Source of the DNA: Actinomadura viridilutea
Lineage (GTDB): Bacteria > Actinomycetota > Actinomycetes > Streptosporangiales > Streptosporangiaceae
Reading direction: 5' to 3'
Length of the DNA: 64,000 bases
Assembly (NCBI GenBank): GCA_003001795.1
Contig: PVNI01000002.1
Coordinates: 186,001-250,000 of the forward strand
Every line of letters starts with the position of its first letter. Within the stretch, counting starts at the first letter, position 1. Of this stretch, positions 37,915 through 47,048 are shown in pieces. A program made the position numbers and the translations under genes. The notes beneath the pieces are model-generated. The model had not been told where the DNA came from. It saw nothing but the letters and a program-made list of their open reading frames with translations, and did not search any database.

Positions 37915-39381
37915 TTACTGACCGCCGCCGGAGAGCTTCTCCCGCAGGGCGGCGAGGGCCTCGTCGGTGGCCAGGGCGCCGCCGGAGTCGTTGTCACCGC
38001 CGGAGTAGGAGGCGTCGCCGAGGGAACCGCCCTCGGCCTCCGCCTCGGCCCGGCGGGCCTCCTCGATCTGGCGGCGGTGCGCCTCGAAGCGGGCGCGCGC
38101 CTCGGCGTACTGGCGCTCCCAGGTCTCCCGCTGCTCCTCGTAGCCCGGCAGCCACTCCCCGGTCTCCGGGTCGAAGCCCTCGGGGTACTTGTAGTTGCCG
38201 TGCTCGTCGTACTCGGCGGGCATGCCGTAGAGCGTGGGGTCGAAGTCCTCCTCGTCGAACCCCACGGCGCCCTCGTTGGCCTGCTTGAGGGACAGGCTGA
38301 TGCGGCGCCGGTCGAGGTCGATGTCGATGATCTTCACGAAGATCTCGTCGCCGACCTGGACCACCTGCTCGGGGATCTCCACGTGGCGCTCGGCCAGCTC
38401 GGAGATGTGCACCAGGCCCTCGATGCCCTCCTCGACCCGGACGAACGCGCCGAACGGCACCAGCTTGGTGACGCGGCCCGGCACGACCTGGCCGATCTGG
38501 TGGGTGCGGGCGAACTGCTGCCAGGGGTCCTCCTGGGTCGCCTTGAGCGACAGCGACACCCGCTCGCGCTCCATGTCGACGTCGAGGACCTCGACGGTGA
38601 CCTCCTGGCCGACCTCGACGACCTCCGACGGGTGGTCGATGTGCTTCCAGGACAGCTCGGAGACGTGCACCAGGCCGTCCACGCCGCCCAGGTCGACGAA
38701 CGCGCCGAAGTTGACGATGGAGGAGACCACGCCCTTGCGGACCTGGCCCTTCTGCAGGGTGTTGAGGAAGGTCTGGCGAACCTCGCTCTGGGTCTGCTCC
38801 AGCCAAGCCCGGCGGGACAGGACCACGTTGTTGCGGTTCTTGTCCAGCTCGATGATCTTGGCTTCGAGCTCGCGGCCGACATAGGGCTGCAGGTCACGCA
38901 CCCGGCGCATCTCCACCAGCGAGGCGGGCAGGAAGCCGCGCAGGCCGATGTCGAGGATGAGACCGCCCTTGACGACCTCGATGACGGTACCGGTGACGAT
39001 ACCGTCCTCGTCCTTGATCTTTTCGATCGTGCCCCAGGCGCGCTCGTACTGGGCGCGCTTCTTGGACAGGATCAGGCGGCCCTCCTTGTCCTCCTTCTGG
39101 AGGACGAGGGCTTCGACGTGGTCGCCCACGGCGACGACCTCGTTGGGGTCGACGTCGTGCTTGATGGACAGCTCTCGTGAGGGGATGACGCCCTCGGTCT
39201 TGTAGCCGATGTCGAGGAGGACCTCGTCACGATCGACCTTGACGACCGTTCCCTCCACAATGTCGCCGTCGTTGAAGTACTTGATCGTCTCGTCGATCGC
39301 GGCGAGGAAGGCATCCTCGGACCCGATGTCGTTGACCGCTACCTGCGGAGTGGTCGAGGTCGCCTCGGTGCTACTCGTCAT
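37915..39381 (-). CDS. rpsA: 30S ribosomal protein S1
   Basis: A 488-aa protein with four S1 OB-fold repeats (about residues 38-110, 120-190, 205-280 and 290-365; for example IVEGTVVKVDRDEVLLDIGYKTEG and VRKGVVSSIVNFGAFVDLGGVDGLVH). An acidic, Gln/Glu-rich tail follows, as in other actinobacterial S1 proteins, which have four repeats instead of the six of E. coli. It binds mRNA at the 30S platform. The start is ATG 39381 (MTSSTEATSTTPQVAVNDIG); the frame is open to 39600 but the extra sequence is Arg/Ser-rich and unlike S1. It is monocistronic with its own terminator. Confidence 0.97.
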   Translation of the reverse strand: MTSSTEATSTTPQVAVNDIGSEDAFLAAIDETIKYFNDGDIVEGTVVKVDRDEVLLDIGYKTEGVIPSRELSIKHDVDPNEVVAVGDHVEALVLQKEDKEGRLILSKKRAQYERAWGTIEKIKDEDGIVTGTVIEVVKGGLILDIGLRGFLPASLVEMRRVRDLQPYVGRELEAKIIELDKNRNNVVLSRRAWLEQTQSEVRQTFLNTLQKGQVRKGVVSSIVNFGAFVDLGGVDGLVHVSELSWKHIDHPSEVVEVGQEVTVEVLDVDMERERVSLSLKATQEDPWQQFARTHQIGQVVPGRVTKLVPFGAFVRVEEGIEGLVHISELAERHVEIPEQVVQVGDEIFVKIIDIDLDRRRISLSLKQANEGAVGFDEEDFDPTLYGMPAEYDEHGNYKYPEGFDPETGEWLPGYEEQRETWERQYAEARARFEAHRRQIEEARRAEAEAEGGSLGDASYSGGDNDSGGALATDEALAALREKLSGGGQ

Positions 39382-39626
39382 GTGTCGGCTGGCTCCGGAT
39401 ACGGACATGCGTAGTTGTCTGACGGATGCGCGGCGGGCCCATTTCCGCCCTGCCGAGGACCGGAAGGGACGCGGCTCGTGCCGCGTCAGTGTTACCGAAC
39501 CGATGTCGACGACCTGACCGAGCGCGAGCCTGCTCCGTCCGAGACACGCGCAGGCCCACAGCGCAGCGATCAGGATATGGGACGCACAGCGCGCGGTCAA
39601 TCGCGGGGTGAGCCCCGGTCCTGCGC

Positions 39627-40745
39627 TCAGTAGGCACGGGCGTAGGCTCGGAACCGGTCGGCGAGCTTCCGTTCCGCGGCCCTGGGGAACGATACGGTGT
39701 TCGGATCCCCATCAGAGATGTACCGTTCCCCGGGGTTTTTGTCCAACCAATCGAGCCAGGCGGTGGAGCAGTACCGCTTGCAGTCGTCCTCGGCGATCTT
39801 GCCCTCGGACCTCACCCGGGGGATGCGCCGCCAGTCGAAGTCCTTGCTGAACGGGGAGGCCGAGGGCCGCCACCCGGCCAGGAAGACGCCTTTGAACTGG
39901 TAGGAGCCGTCCTTGGCGTGCGCCCAGGCGGGCTTCTTCGGCTCGACCCCGAACGGGTAGGCCAGCGTCGTGGTGTGGATCCCCGCCAGCGACGTGATCT
40001 GGCTCTCGATCTCGCCGATCTCCTTCTGGACGGCGGACTGCGACAACTCCGCGAGGTTCTTGTGCGACAGAGTGTGGTTGCCCAGCTCGAACCCGTGCCG
40101 CACGAGCCACTTCAGCCCCTCCGCGGCGCGGTCGCCCATCTGGAACAGCTCCTTGTTCAGGTAGAACGTCGCCGTGGGCCGGAACCCGGGGTGGCGGCGC
40201 GCCGTCTCCATCAGGATCGCCACGGCGGTGTCGGGCGCCGGGTTGCCGCCGGCGTCCAGCGCGAAGTGCCCGGGCGTGCTGTCGTCGAAGGTCAGCACGA
40301 CCGGGTACCGCCCCGCGGGGACGTTGATCCACCCGGCGGCGAACTCGCCGGCCGTGATCGGCGTATAGCCGGTTCTGGCCAGCCGCTCCATCTCGTCCCG
40401 GAACTCCTGGACGGACCGGTCAAGAGACATTTCCGGCTTTTTTACGATCCGGTGATACATGAGCACCGGGATCTGGCCGAGCTCGTTGGCCCGGACCCGC
40501 GCCGCCTCGGGACGCGCCTGAGCGATCACCGTCGTCGTCGGCGAGGGCGGCGCGGACGGCCGCTCCTGCCGCCGCGCCGGGTCCGCCGCCTTCCGCCCGC
40601 CGGACTCGCCCCGGGGCTCGGACTGCGCGCCGGCCCGCGCCGCCGCACGTTCGGGCGCGTCCCCGCGCTCTTCCCGCGGGAGGACGAGCCCCAGGATCAC
40701 GGCACAGACGATGACCACACCGGCGATCTTGTGAAGAAGCGGCAC
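39627..40745 (-). CDS. Membrane-anchored polysaccharide deacetylase (NodB domain)
   Basis: A 372-aa extracytoplasmic carbohydrate esterase family 4 protein. A TM anchor or signal lies at residues 6-22, then a disordered Pro/Ala/Arg linker to about 88, then the NodB domain. The domain includes LMYHRIV, the catalytic base motif VLTFDDS (Asp154/155), the zinc-binding GNHTLSH (His224, His228) and LAYPFGV. It probably deacetylates peptidoglycan or another cell-wall glycan. It sits upstream of rpsA on the same strand but with a 245-bp gap, so it is likely a separate unit. Confidence 0.92.
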   Translation of the reverse strand: MPLLHKIAGVVIVCAVILGLVLPREERGDAPERAAARAGAQSEPRGESGGRKAADPARRQERPSAPPSPTTTVIAQARPEAARVRANELGQIPVLMYHRIVKKPEMSLDRSVQEFRDEMERLARTGYTPITAGEFAAGWINVPAGRYPVVLTFDDSTPGHFALDAGGNPAPDTAVAILMETARRHPGFRPTATFYLNKELFQMGDRAAEGLKWLVRHGFELGNHTLSHKNLAELSQSAVQKEIGEIESQITSLAGIHTTTLAYPFGVEPKKPAWAHAKDGSYQFKGVFLAGWRPSASPFSKDFDWRRIPRVRSEGKIAEDDCKRYCSTAWLDWLDKNPGERYISDGDPNTVSFPRAAERKLADRFRAYARAY

Positions 40746-41785
40746 GACCCCTCCAACGGCCCACGGAACGCGGCCAGGGAAAGCGTACGGCGCCCCGGTG
40801 TGCGACGGACAGAGCCACGCCTACCCGACATTCCGGGATCGCCGACGCCCGCTCCGGCGGCCCGCCCCTGCTGAGATGTACGCGCCTTCCCGCATACCCC
40901 CCTGACCCGCAATGACCACCGAGAGTGCCCATCGAAGCGCAAAAAGTGACCGATCGAAGGGAGATCACTCTTCCTGGACCCGCGTGTCGCCTCGCCTCCC
41001 CGCCCCCGGGGCCACCACAGCGCGCGAACACGATCAGAAGTCAAGGTCGCCGACGCCTGTGGCGCACCTCACACGGGCACCCGCAAGATCGCCGACATCA
41101 TCGGCCGCCTCGGCACGGCCGACACAGAGCCGGAGGTCACTGGCCGACAGCGGTAGCGCGGGTGCGCGCAGCGGTCCGCCAACCCGACAGGCCTCCCGTC
41201 GCGGGTGCGGCAGCAGACGACCATCCGCGAACCCGGCCGGTACCGCTTCCCCGACCTGCGCAAGGTCTTCGAAAGAGGCGCCTGCCGACGGCCGGCGCGA
41301 ACCACAGGGCACGCCGGTCTGCCGGTGCGCCGACGTCTCCGCCGGGCGGCGGAGCGGCGCGAGCGGGCACCGGTCGGACAGGCGGTCGAACCAGACCGGC
41401 GACGCACCCGCACGACCGCTGCCGAATCACCCGACTTCGCCCACTTCACACTGCGCCGACTCCGCGCCTCCCAGGTGCCGCCCGTCAGCGCCTGCGGCTC
41501 GAACGGACGCCCAGGCGCGTGCAGCGCAGTCGACGCCTCGCGCACCATCTGCGCGGCGCAGGCGCACGCTCGGCGGCCGCCCACTGCCCCAGGCACGGCG
41601 AAATCACCGACAGACGGCCAGGCGGCCGCAACGGCCAGACCACGCATCGTCCTCACCTTCGGCGTCCTCGCCGACGGCGTCGACCCCACCGAAGCCGTCG
41701 CCCAGATCCTCACCGCCGTCCCGCCGTTCCGCGCGGTCTGGAACCACGGCGCCGCGGTGAGCCGCAGGGGCCGCACCGGGACGGG
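40746..41785. other. 1.04-kb region with possible decayed coding sequence
   Basis: No intact gene is recognised. One short run on the plus strand near 41039-41157 reads VKVADACGAPHTGTRKIADIIG in codon-like composition and then stops. Another near 41645-41760 reads RIVLTFGVLADGVDPTEAVA before running into the polA 3' end. These may be fragments of degraded genes. They match no family I can name, and reading frames between them are broken. Confidence 0.4.
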
Positions 41786-44485
41786 TCAGTGGGCCGCGTC
41801 CTGCCAGGTGCGCCCGACGCCTATGGAGACCTCCAGGGGGGCGCGCAGGTCGTAGGCGCCGACCATCTGCTCGCGGATGAGGTCCTTGAGCCGGTCGAGC
41901 TCGCCCGGGGCGACCTCGAAGACCAGTTCGTCGTGGACCTGCAGGAGCATGCGCGAGCGCATGCCCTGCTCGCGCAGCGCCCGGTCGACGTTGAGGCTGG
42001 CGACCTTGATGATGTCGGCGGCCGAGCCCTGGATCGGCGCGTTGAGCGCCATGCGCTCGGCCATCTCGCGGCGCTGCCGGTTGTCGGAGGTCAGGTCCGG
42101 CAGGTAGCGGCGGCGGCCGAGGATGGTCTCGGTGTAGCCGTCGCGGCGGGCGCGGGCCACCACCTCCTGCAGGTAGTCGCGGACGCCGCCGAACTGCTGG
42201 AAGTACTCCTCCATCAGCTCGCGGGCCTCGTCGGCGGAGATGCGCAGCTGCTGCGACAGCCCGTACGCCGACAGCCCGTAGGCCAGGCCGTAGTTCATCG
42301 CCTTGATCCGGGCGCGCAGCTCCGAGTCGATCTCCTCGGGCGGCAGGCCGAAGACGCGGGAGGCGGTGATGGTGTGGAAGTCGGCGCGCTGCCGGAACGC
42401 CTCCAGCAGCGCCTCGTCCTCCGACAGGTGCGCCATGATCCGCAGCTCGATCTGGCTGTAGTCGGCCGTCAGCAGGCACTCGTAGCCCTCGCCGACGACG
42501 AACGCCTCGCGGATCTGCCGGCCCTCGGCGGTGCGGATCGGGATGTTCTGCAGGTTCGGGTCCGTGGACGACAGCCGCCCGGTCGCGGCGATCATCTGGT
42601 TGAACGTGGTGTGGATGCGCCCGGCGTCGTCGACCATCGGGATCAGCGAGTCGACGATGCTCTTGAGCTTGGCCGCCTCCCGCCAGCGCAGGATGTGCTC
42701 CAGGACGGGGTGCCCCTCCTTGGCCAGCAGGTTCGTCAGCGCCTCGGAGTCGGTGGTGTAGCCGGTCTTGGTGCGCTTGGTCTTGGGCAGCTTCAGCTCG
42801 TCGAACAGCACCTGCTGCACCTGCTTGGGCGAGCCCAGGTTGAACTCGTGCCCGACGGCCGCGTGCGCCAGCTGCTCGACGTCCTTGACCTGGCCGCCCA
42901 GCGAGGACGACAGCGCCGCCAGGTGCCCGGTGTCCACGGCGATGCCCGCGCGCTCCATGTCGGCCAGGACGCGGACCAGGGGCAGCTCCACCTCGTGCAG
43001 CAGCCGCGTGGCGCCGCGGCGCTCCAGGTCGCGGTCCAGGGCGTCGGCCAGCTCGGCGACGGCGCGGGCCCGCACGGCCAGCTCGCGGGCGGCCTCGGCC
43101 TCGCCGGAGCCGTCCAGGGTCAGCTGCCCGGAGTCGTCGGCCTCGTCGCGCAGCTCCCGGTGCAGGTAGCGCAGCACCAGGTCGGCCAGGTCGAAGGTGC
43201 GCTGCCCGGGGAGGGCCAGGTAGGCGGCCAGGGCGGTGTCGCTGGTGACGCCGTCCAGCGTCATGCCGCGGGCGGCCAGCGCCAGCATCGGGCCCTTGGC
43301 GTCGTGGATCGCCTTGGGCCGGGAGGGGTCGGCCAGCCAGGCGGCCAGCGCGCGCTCGTCGTCCTCGATCAGCTCGGCCGGGTCCAGGTGCACCGCCGGG
43401 CCCTTCGGGGACGCCAGGGCCAGCGCGGTGATGTCCCCGGTGCCGCGGCCCCACCGGCCCGACACGGCCACGCCGGTGCGGTCGGCGCCGGAGGCGTGCT
43501 CGGCCAGCCACGCCCCCAGAGCGCCGGGCTCCAGGTCGACGAGCTCCACCTCGAAGCCCTCGTCGGCCTCGGGCTGCCCGGGCGCCAGCGTCGCGTACAG
43601 CCGCTCGCGCAGCACCCGGAACTGCAGCGCGTCGAACAGCGTGTGGATCTCCTCGCGGTCCCAGCGGCCCATGGTCAGCTGCGGCGGGGTCAGCTCCAGC
43701 TCGACCTCGCAGTCCAGCTTGTTGATCTGGTGGTTGCGCAGGACCTGGCCCAGGTGCTCGCGCAGGTTGTCGCCCGCCTTGCCCTTGATCTCGTCGACGT
43801 GGGCGACGAGGTTCTCCAGGTCGCCGTACTTGGTGAGCCACTTGGCGGCGGTCTTGGGGCCGACGCCGGGCACGCCCGGCAGGTTGTCGCTGCTCTCCCC
43901 CACCAGCGCGGCCAGCTCGCGGTACCGCTCGGGCGGGACGCCGTAGCGCTTCTCCACGGCGGCCGGGTCCATGCGGGTCAGCTCGGACACCCCGCGCACC
44001 GGGTACAGGACCGTGACGTGATCGTTGACGAGTTGGAAGGCGTCCCGGTCGCCGGTCACCACCAGCGTCTCCATCCCGGCGGCGGCGGCCCGCACGGCCA
44101 GCGTGGCGATGATGTCGTCGGCCTCGTACCCGGCCGCCGACAGCCGCGGGATGCGCAGCGCGTCCAGCACCTCGAAGATCAGGCTGACCTGGCTGCGGAA
44201 CTCGTCGGGCGCCTTCTGCCGGCCCGCCTTGTACTCGACGTACTGCTCGTGCCGGAACGTGGGCTCGGACCGGTCGAAGCACACCGCGATGTGCGTGGGC
44301 TGCTCGTCGCGCAGCACGTTGATCAGCATCGAGGTGAAGCCGTACACCGCGTTGGTCGGCTGCCCGTCGGTGGTGCTGAAGTTCTCCACCGGCAGGGCGA
44401 AGAACGCCCGGTAGGCCAGCGAGTGGCCGTCGAGCAGAAGGAGCCGGTCGTGCTGCTTGTCAGGGGTCGATGCTTGGGTCGCCAC
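41786..44485 (-). CDS. polA: DNA polymerase I
   Basis: An 899-aa repair and Okazaki-fragment polymerase. Residues 1-300 form the 5'-nuclease domain (LLLDGHSLAYRAFFALP, GYEADDIIATL, VGPKTAAKWL). Residues about 320-480 resemble the 3'-5' exonuclease fold but lack the DxE metal ligands, so proofreading is probably absent, as in other actinobacteria. The polymerase domain has motif A DYSQIELRIMAHLSED, motif B KAMNYGLAYG and motif C QVHDELVFE. Tyr732 occupies the E. coli Phe762 position. It is divergent from the thioesterase gene with 44 bp between. Confidence 0.97.
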   Translation of the reverse strand: MATQASTPDKQHDRLLLLDGHSLAYRAFFALPVENFSTTDGQPTNAVYGFTSMLINVLRDEQPTHIAVCFDRSEPTFRHEQYVEYKAGRQKAPDEFRSQVSLIFEVLDALRIPRLSAAGYEADDIIATLAVRAAAAGMETLVVTGDRDAFQLVNDHVTVLYPVRGVSELTRMDPAAVEKRYGVPPERYRELAALVGESSDNLPGVPGVGPKTAAKWLTKYGDLENLVAHVDEIKGKAGDNLREHLGQVLRNHQINKLDCEVELELTPPQLTMGRWDREEIHTLFDALQFRVLRERLYATLAPGQPEADEGFEVELVDLEPGALGAWLAEHASGADRTGVAVSGRWGRGTGDITALALASPKGPAVHLDPAELIEDDERALAAWLADPSRPKAIHDAKGPMLALAARGMTLDGVTSDTALAAYLALPGQRTFDLADLVLRYLHRELRDEADDSGQLTLDGSGEAEAARELAVRARAVAELADALDRDLERRGATRLLHEVELPLVRVLADMERAGIAVDTGHLAALSSSLGGQVKDVEQLAHAAVGHEFNLGSPKQVQQVLFDELKLPKTKRTKTGYTTDSEALTNLLAKEGHPVLEHILRWREAAKLKSIVDSLIPMVDDAGRIHTTFNQMIAATGRLSSTDPNLQNIPIRTAEGRQIREAFVVGEGYECLLTADYSQIELRIMAHLSEDEALLEAFRQRADFHTITASRVFGLPPEEIDSELRARIKAMNYGLAYGLSAYGLSQQLRISADEARELMEEYFQQFGGVRDYLQEVVARARRDGYTETILGRRRYLPDLTSDNRQRREMAERMALNAPIQGSAADIIKVASLNVDRALREQGMRSRMLLQVHDELVFEVAPGELDRLKDLIREQMVGAYDLRAPLEVSIGVGRTWQDAAH

Positions 44486-44529
44486 AGTGTGACTCTAGTC
44501 TGCGCCTACGACGGTTTGAGGGAGGCTTG

Positions 44530-44988
44530 ATGACGGACGACCAGCGGGAGCTCGTCGAACTGCTCAACGGCGCGGCCCAGGGTCACCTGCCGAAGGCGAT
44601 GGGCGTGGAGATCCTCGAGGCCTCGCCCGACCGGGTGGTGGGCCGCATGCCGGTCAAGGGCAACACCCAGCCGTACGGGCTGCTGCACGGCGGCGCCTCG
44701 TGCGTGCTGGCCGAGTCGCTCGGCTCGACGGGCGCCGCGCTGCACGCCGGACCCGACCGCGTCGCGGTCGGCATCGAGATCAACGCCACCCACCACCGGT
44801 CGGCCACCGACGGGTACGTCACCGGTGTGGCCACCAAGCTGCACGCGGGGCGCAGCCTGGCCACCTACGACATCGTGATCACCGACGACGAGGGGCGGCG
44901 GATCTGCACCGCCCGCCTGACCTGCATGCTCCGCGACCGGCCGCCCGCCGGGGGCGACGCCGTCGCGCCGTCGTCCCCGACCCGGTGA
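44530..44988 (+). CDS. PaaI-type hotdog-fold thioesterase
   Basis: A 152-aa acyl-CoA thioesterase of the PaaI/YdiI group with the signature NTQPYGLLHGGASCVLAESLGS (catalytic acid in the HGG...E region) and VGIEINATHHRSATDGYVTG. It hydrolyses aryl- or acyl-CoA in the cytoplasm. The ATG at 44530 follows GGAGG at four bases; the frame starts earlier without a ribosome-binding site. A PaaI-like thioesterase divergent from polA is, from memory, a conserved actinobacterial arrangement. Confidence 0.92.
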   Translation: MTDDQRELVELLNGAAQGHLPKAMGVEILEASPDRVVGRMPVKGNTQPYGLLHGGASCVLAESLGSTGAALHAGPDRVAVGIEINATHHRSATDGYVTGVATKLHAGRSLATYDIVITDDEGRRICTARLTCMLRDRPPAGGDAVAPSSPTR

Positions 44989-45071
44989 AACGGACGCCGC
45001 GAAACGGGTTCCTTCCGGTACGGCGGTTCCTTTGCGCATGAAGGCGTCTGATCGGTAGCGTTGGTCAGAAC

Positions 45072-45144
45072 GGCCCGAGATCACTGAGTAGACAACGTAC
45101 GTGTCCGGGGAAGGCTCGTACGGCCCCAAAGGTGATCTCGGGCC
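45072..45144 (+). other. Structured intergenic element with 13-bp closing stem (possible ncRNA)
   Basis: GGCCCGAGATCAC (45072-45084) and GTGATCTCGGGCC (45132-45144) are perfect 13-bp inverted arms. The 47-base interior also has pairing potential, with two copies of CGTACG (near 45096 and 45117) and GG/CC-rich flanks. It lies between the thioesterase and the lipoprotein gene, both on the plus strand. It may be a terminator, a leader element or a small RNA. No known RNA family is recognised. Confidence 0.5.
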
Positions 45145-45255
45145 TTGTCCGTGTCCGCCCCGGGCGGCATCGGCCGTCGGGCGCGCTGATCGCGGTTCGG
45201 TCGCGAAACGCCCCGGCCCGTTCTCAAACCTCCCGTGAGGCCCTACGGTCGGCGC

Positions 45256-45813
45256 ATGCGTCCCCATGCCGCCGCTCAGGTCGCGGCAGCGCTGTGCGCC
45301 GCGCTCGCCCTCGGAGGCGCGACGGGCTGTTCGGACGGCCCCCGTCCCGACCGCGCGGCCGCCACAACGTACGATCTTCCGCCCCGTCCCGTCCGCGAGG
45401 GCGAGTCGCCGTTGCACGGCAGGAGGGCCCGCAGCGCCGACCTGGAGGTCACCGCCCTCGGCTTCCGCGACGGCATCCGCGAGATCCTCGGCACCCACGC
45501 CTCGATGACGCCCAAGGGCCGGTACGTGCGGGTGCGGATCCTCGCCGAGAACCGCGGCCGCGACATCCAGATCTTCGACACCTGGCGGCAGCTGCTGGTC
45601 ACCGCCGACGGGCGCGCCCACTCCCCCGACGTCAACGCGATCATGGTGAAACGGCAGCCGGAACGGCTGCCGATCGGCGCGGGCGTGCGGGTCGAGCTCG
45701 ACCTCTGGTACGACGTGCCCGGACAGGCCCGGGTCACCGGCCTGCGCATCGTCGGCTCGCCGCCGGTCGGCGCCGTGTCCGACCCGCCGCCCGCCGACAT
45801 CCCTCTGCCCTGA
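45256..45813 (+). CDS. Secreted lipoprotein with DUF4352-like domain
   Basis: A 185-aa protein with a classic lipoprotein signal: MRPHAAAQVAAALCAALALGG-type hydrophobic region and a lipobox ATGC, the lipidated Cys at about residue 25. The mature part has a beta-sandwich pattern (LEVTALGFRDGI, YVRVRILAENRGRDIQIFD, VRVELDLWYDVPGQA) that resembles the DUF4352/telomeric-repeat-binding-factor-like immunoglobulin folds of actinobacterial lipoproteins. The function is unknown. The start at 45256 (ATG) is preferred over 45235 because it gives the canonical signal. Confidence 0.8.
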   Translation: MRPHAAAQVAAALCAALALGGATGCSDGPRPDRAAATTYDLPPRPVREGESPLHGRRARSADLEVTALGFRDGIREILGTHASMTPKGRYVRVRILAENRGRDIQIFDTWRQLLVTADGRAHSPDVNAIMVKRQPERLPIGAGVRVELDLWYDVPGQARVTGLRIVGSPPVGAVSDPPPADIPLP

Positions 45814-46052
45814 CGGTCGGCGAAGACGGCGGCGAGCCGGAGCGCCGACGCCGCCACCTGGAGGCCGCCGAACGGCCGCAGCAGCCGGGGCGTCCAGGGC
45901 GACTCCTTCGGTCGGTCAGAGCCGAGGTGCTTGAGGAGGTGCTTGAGAGCGTCGACGACGGCTTCAGGGCTCACAGGGTGTTCGGTGCTCCAAGCGGCGG
46001 CCGCCGACGCGCGCAGGCCGTCGTGGGGTCGCCGTCACCGGTCGGCTCGACC

Positions 46053-46100
46053 GTGTCGCCCGCCGTGTCGCCCGCCGTGTCGCCCGCCGTGTCGCCCGTC
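46053..46100. repeat. 12-bp tandem repeat, four copies
   Basis: The unit GTGTCGCCCGCC occurs at 46053, 46065 and 46077, and with one change at 46089. In one frame it would encode VSPA repeats, but no gene contains it. It is a simple tandem array. Confidence 0.9.
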
Positions 46101-46207
46101 CAACGGGCCGTCCACCCCGCGCCCGTCAGGTCCGCCGCCCTCTCCGCGGGCGGCCGAAGGCCTCGCCGCCGGCGGCCGCACGCGGGTGGCCGCCCCTCAA
46201 ACGAACG

Positions 46208-46253
46208 CCGCCCGCCGCGTCCCGGGAAGGCCCCGGAACGCGACGGGCGGCGG
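46208..46253 (-). terminator. Hairpin at the end of the liv operon
   Basis: Near-perfect inverted repeat (left arm about 46208-46226, right arm about 46232-46253, two or three mismatches or bulges) with a short loop, seven bases past the livF stop. It probably ends the livKHMGF transcript. Confidence 0.55.
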
Positions 46254-46259
46254 AACGGA

Positions 46260-47048
46260 TCAGCCCTTGCGGACGTCTCCGGTTTCGGCGTCGTCCGCGG
46301 CCGGGGCGTCGTCCGCCGCGTCGCTCTGCGAGGCGGCCTCGCCCAGGTCGCCGCCCAGGTAGGCGGCCCGGACCTCGGGGTCGTCCAGCAGGTCCCGCGC
46401 CGGGGCGGACTTGACCACCCGCCCCGTCTCCAGCACGTACGCGCGGTGCGCGATCTGCAGCGCCTGCTGCGCGTTCTGCTCCACCAGCAGCACCGTGCAG
46501 CCCCGCCGGTTGATCTCCAGGATGATCTCGAAGATCTGCTGCACCAGCTTCGGCGCCAGCCCCATCGACGGCTCGTCGAGCAGCAGCACCTTCGGCTTGG
46601 CCATCATCGCCCGGCCGATCGCCAGCATCTGCTGCTCGCCGCCGGACATGGTGCCGCCCGCCTGGCTCTTGCGCTCGGCCAGGCGCGGGAACAGCTCGTA
46701 GACCTCGTTGAGCTCCTTGGACACGTCCCCCTTGCGGGCGTACGCGCCCATGAGCAGGTTCTCCTCCACCGTCATGCCGGGGAAGATGCCCCGCCCCTCC
46801 GGGGACTGCCCGATGCCCGCCAGCACCCGCTTGTGCCCCGGCATCCGGCTGATGTCCTGCCCGTCGAACACGATCCGGCCGGACGACAGCGGCCGCAGCC
46901 CGGAGATCGTCTTCAGCGTCGTCGTCTTGCCGGCGCCGTTGGCGCCGATCAGCGTGACGATCTCGCCCTGCTCCACCTCCGCCGACACGCCCTTGAGCGC
47001 GGCGATCTTGCCGTAGTGGACGTGGATGTCGGAAATCTCAAGAAGCAT
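46260..47048 (-). CDS. livF: Branched-chain amino-acid ABC transporter ATPase
   Basis: One of the two ATPases of a LIV-I-type importer (262 aa). It has Walker A GANGAGKT, Q-loop region GIGQSPEGRGIFPGM, signature SGGEQQMLA, Walker B VLLLDEPSMGLAP and the H-loop LLVEQNAQQAL, all in the LivF subfamily form. A 35-residue acidic C-terminal extension rich in Asp/Ala is additional. It overlaps livG by 11 bp. The operon order is livK-livH-livM-livG-livF on the minus strand. Confidence 0.93.
   Translation of the reverse strand: MLLEISDIHVHYGKIAALKGVSAEVEQGEIVTLIGANGAGKTTTLKTISGLRPLSSGRIVFDGQDISRMPGHKRVLAGIGQSPEGRGIFPGMTVEENLLMGAYARKGDVSKELNEVYELFPRLAERKSQAGGTMSGGEQQMLAIGRAMMAKPKVLLLDEPSMGLAPKLVQQIFEIILEINRRGCTVLLVEQNAQQALQIAHRAYVLETGRVVKSAPARDLLDDPEVRAAYLGGDLGEAASQSDAADDAPAADDAETGDVRKG

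Larger units (their letters stand above)
45814..46259. other. Gap between the lipoprotein gene and livF
   Basis: Contains four tandem 12-bp units (46053-46100) and the livF terminator hairpin (46208-46253). On the minus strand near 45810-45974 there is a short open segment (VDALKHLLKHLGSDRPKE then LLRPFGGLQVAASALRLA) with plausible amino-acid composition but no recognisable family and no ribosome-binding site. It could be a remnant. Confidence 0.5.

Noticed and set aside
40925..44530. A 1,201-codon plus-strand frame overlapping polA
   Set aside because: Antisense of polA third-codon-position GC bias; no protein family resemblance.
46053..46100. A VSPA-repeat protein encoded by the 12-bp array
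   Set aside because: No ribosome-binding site, and the frame has no other protein-like sequence on either side.
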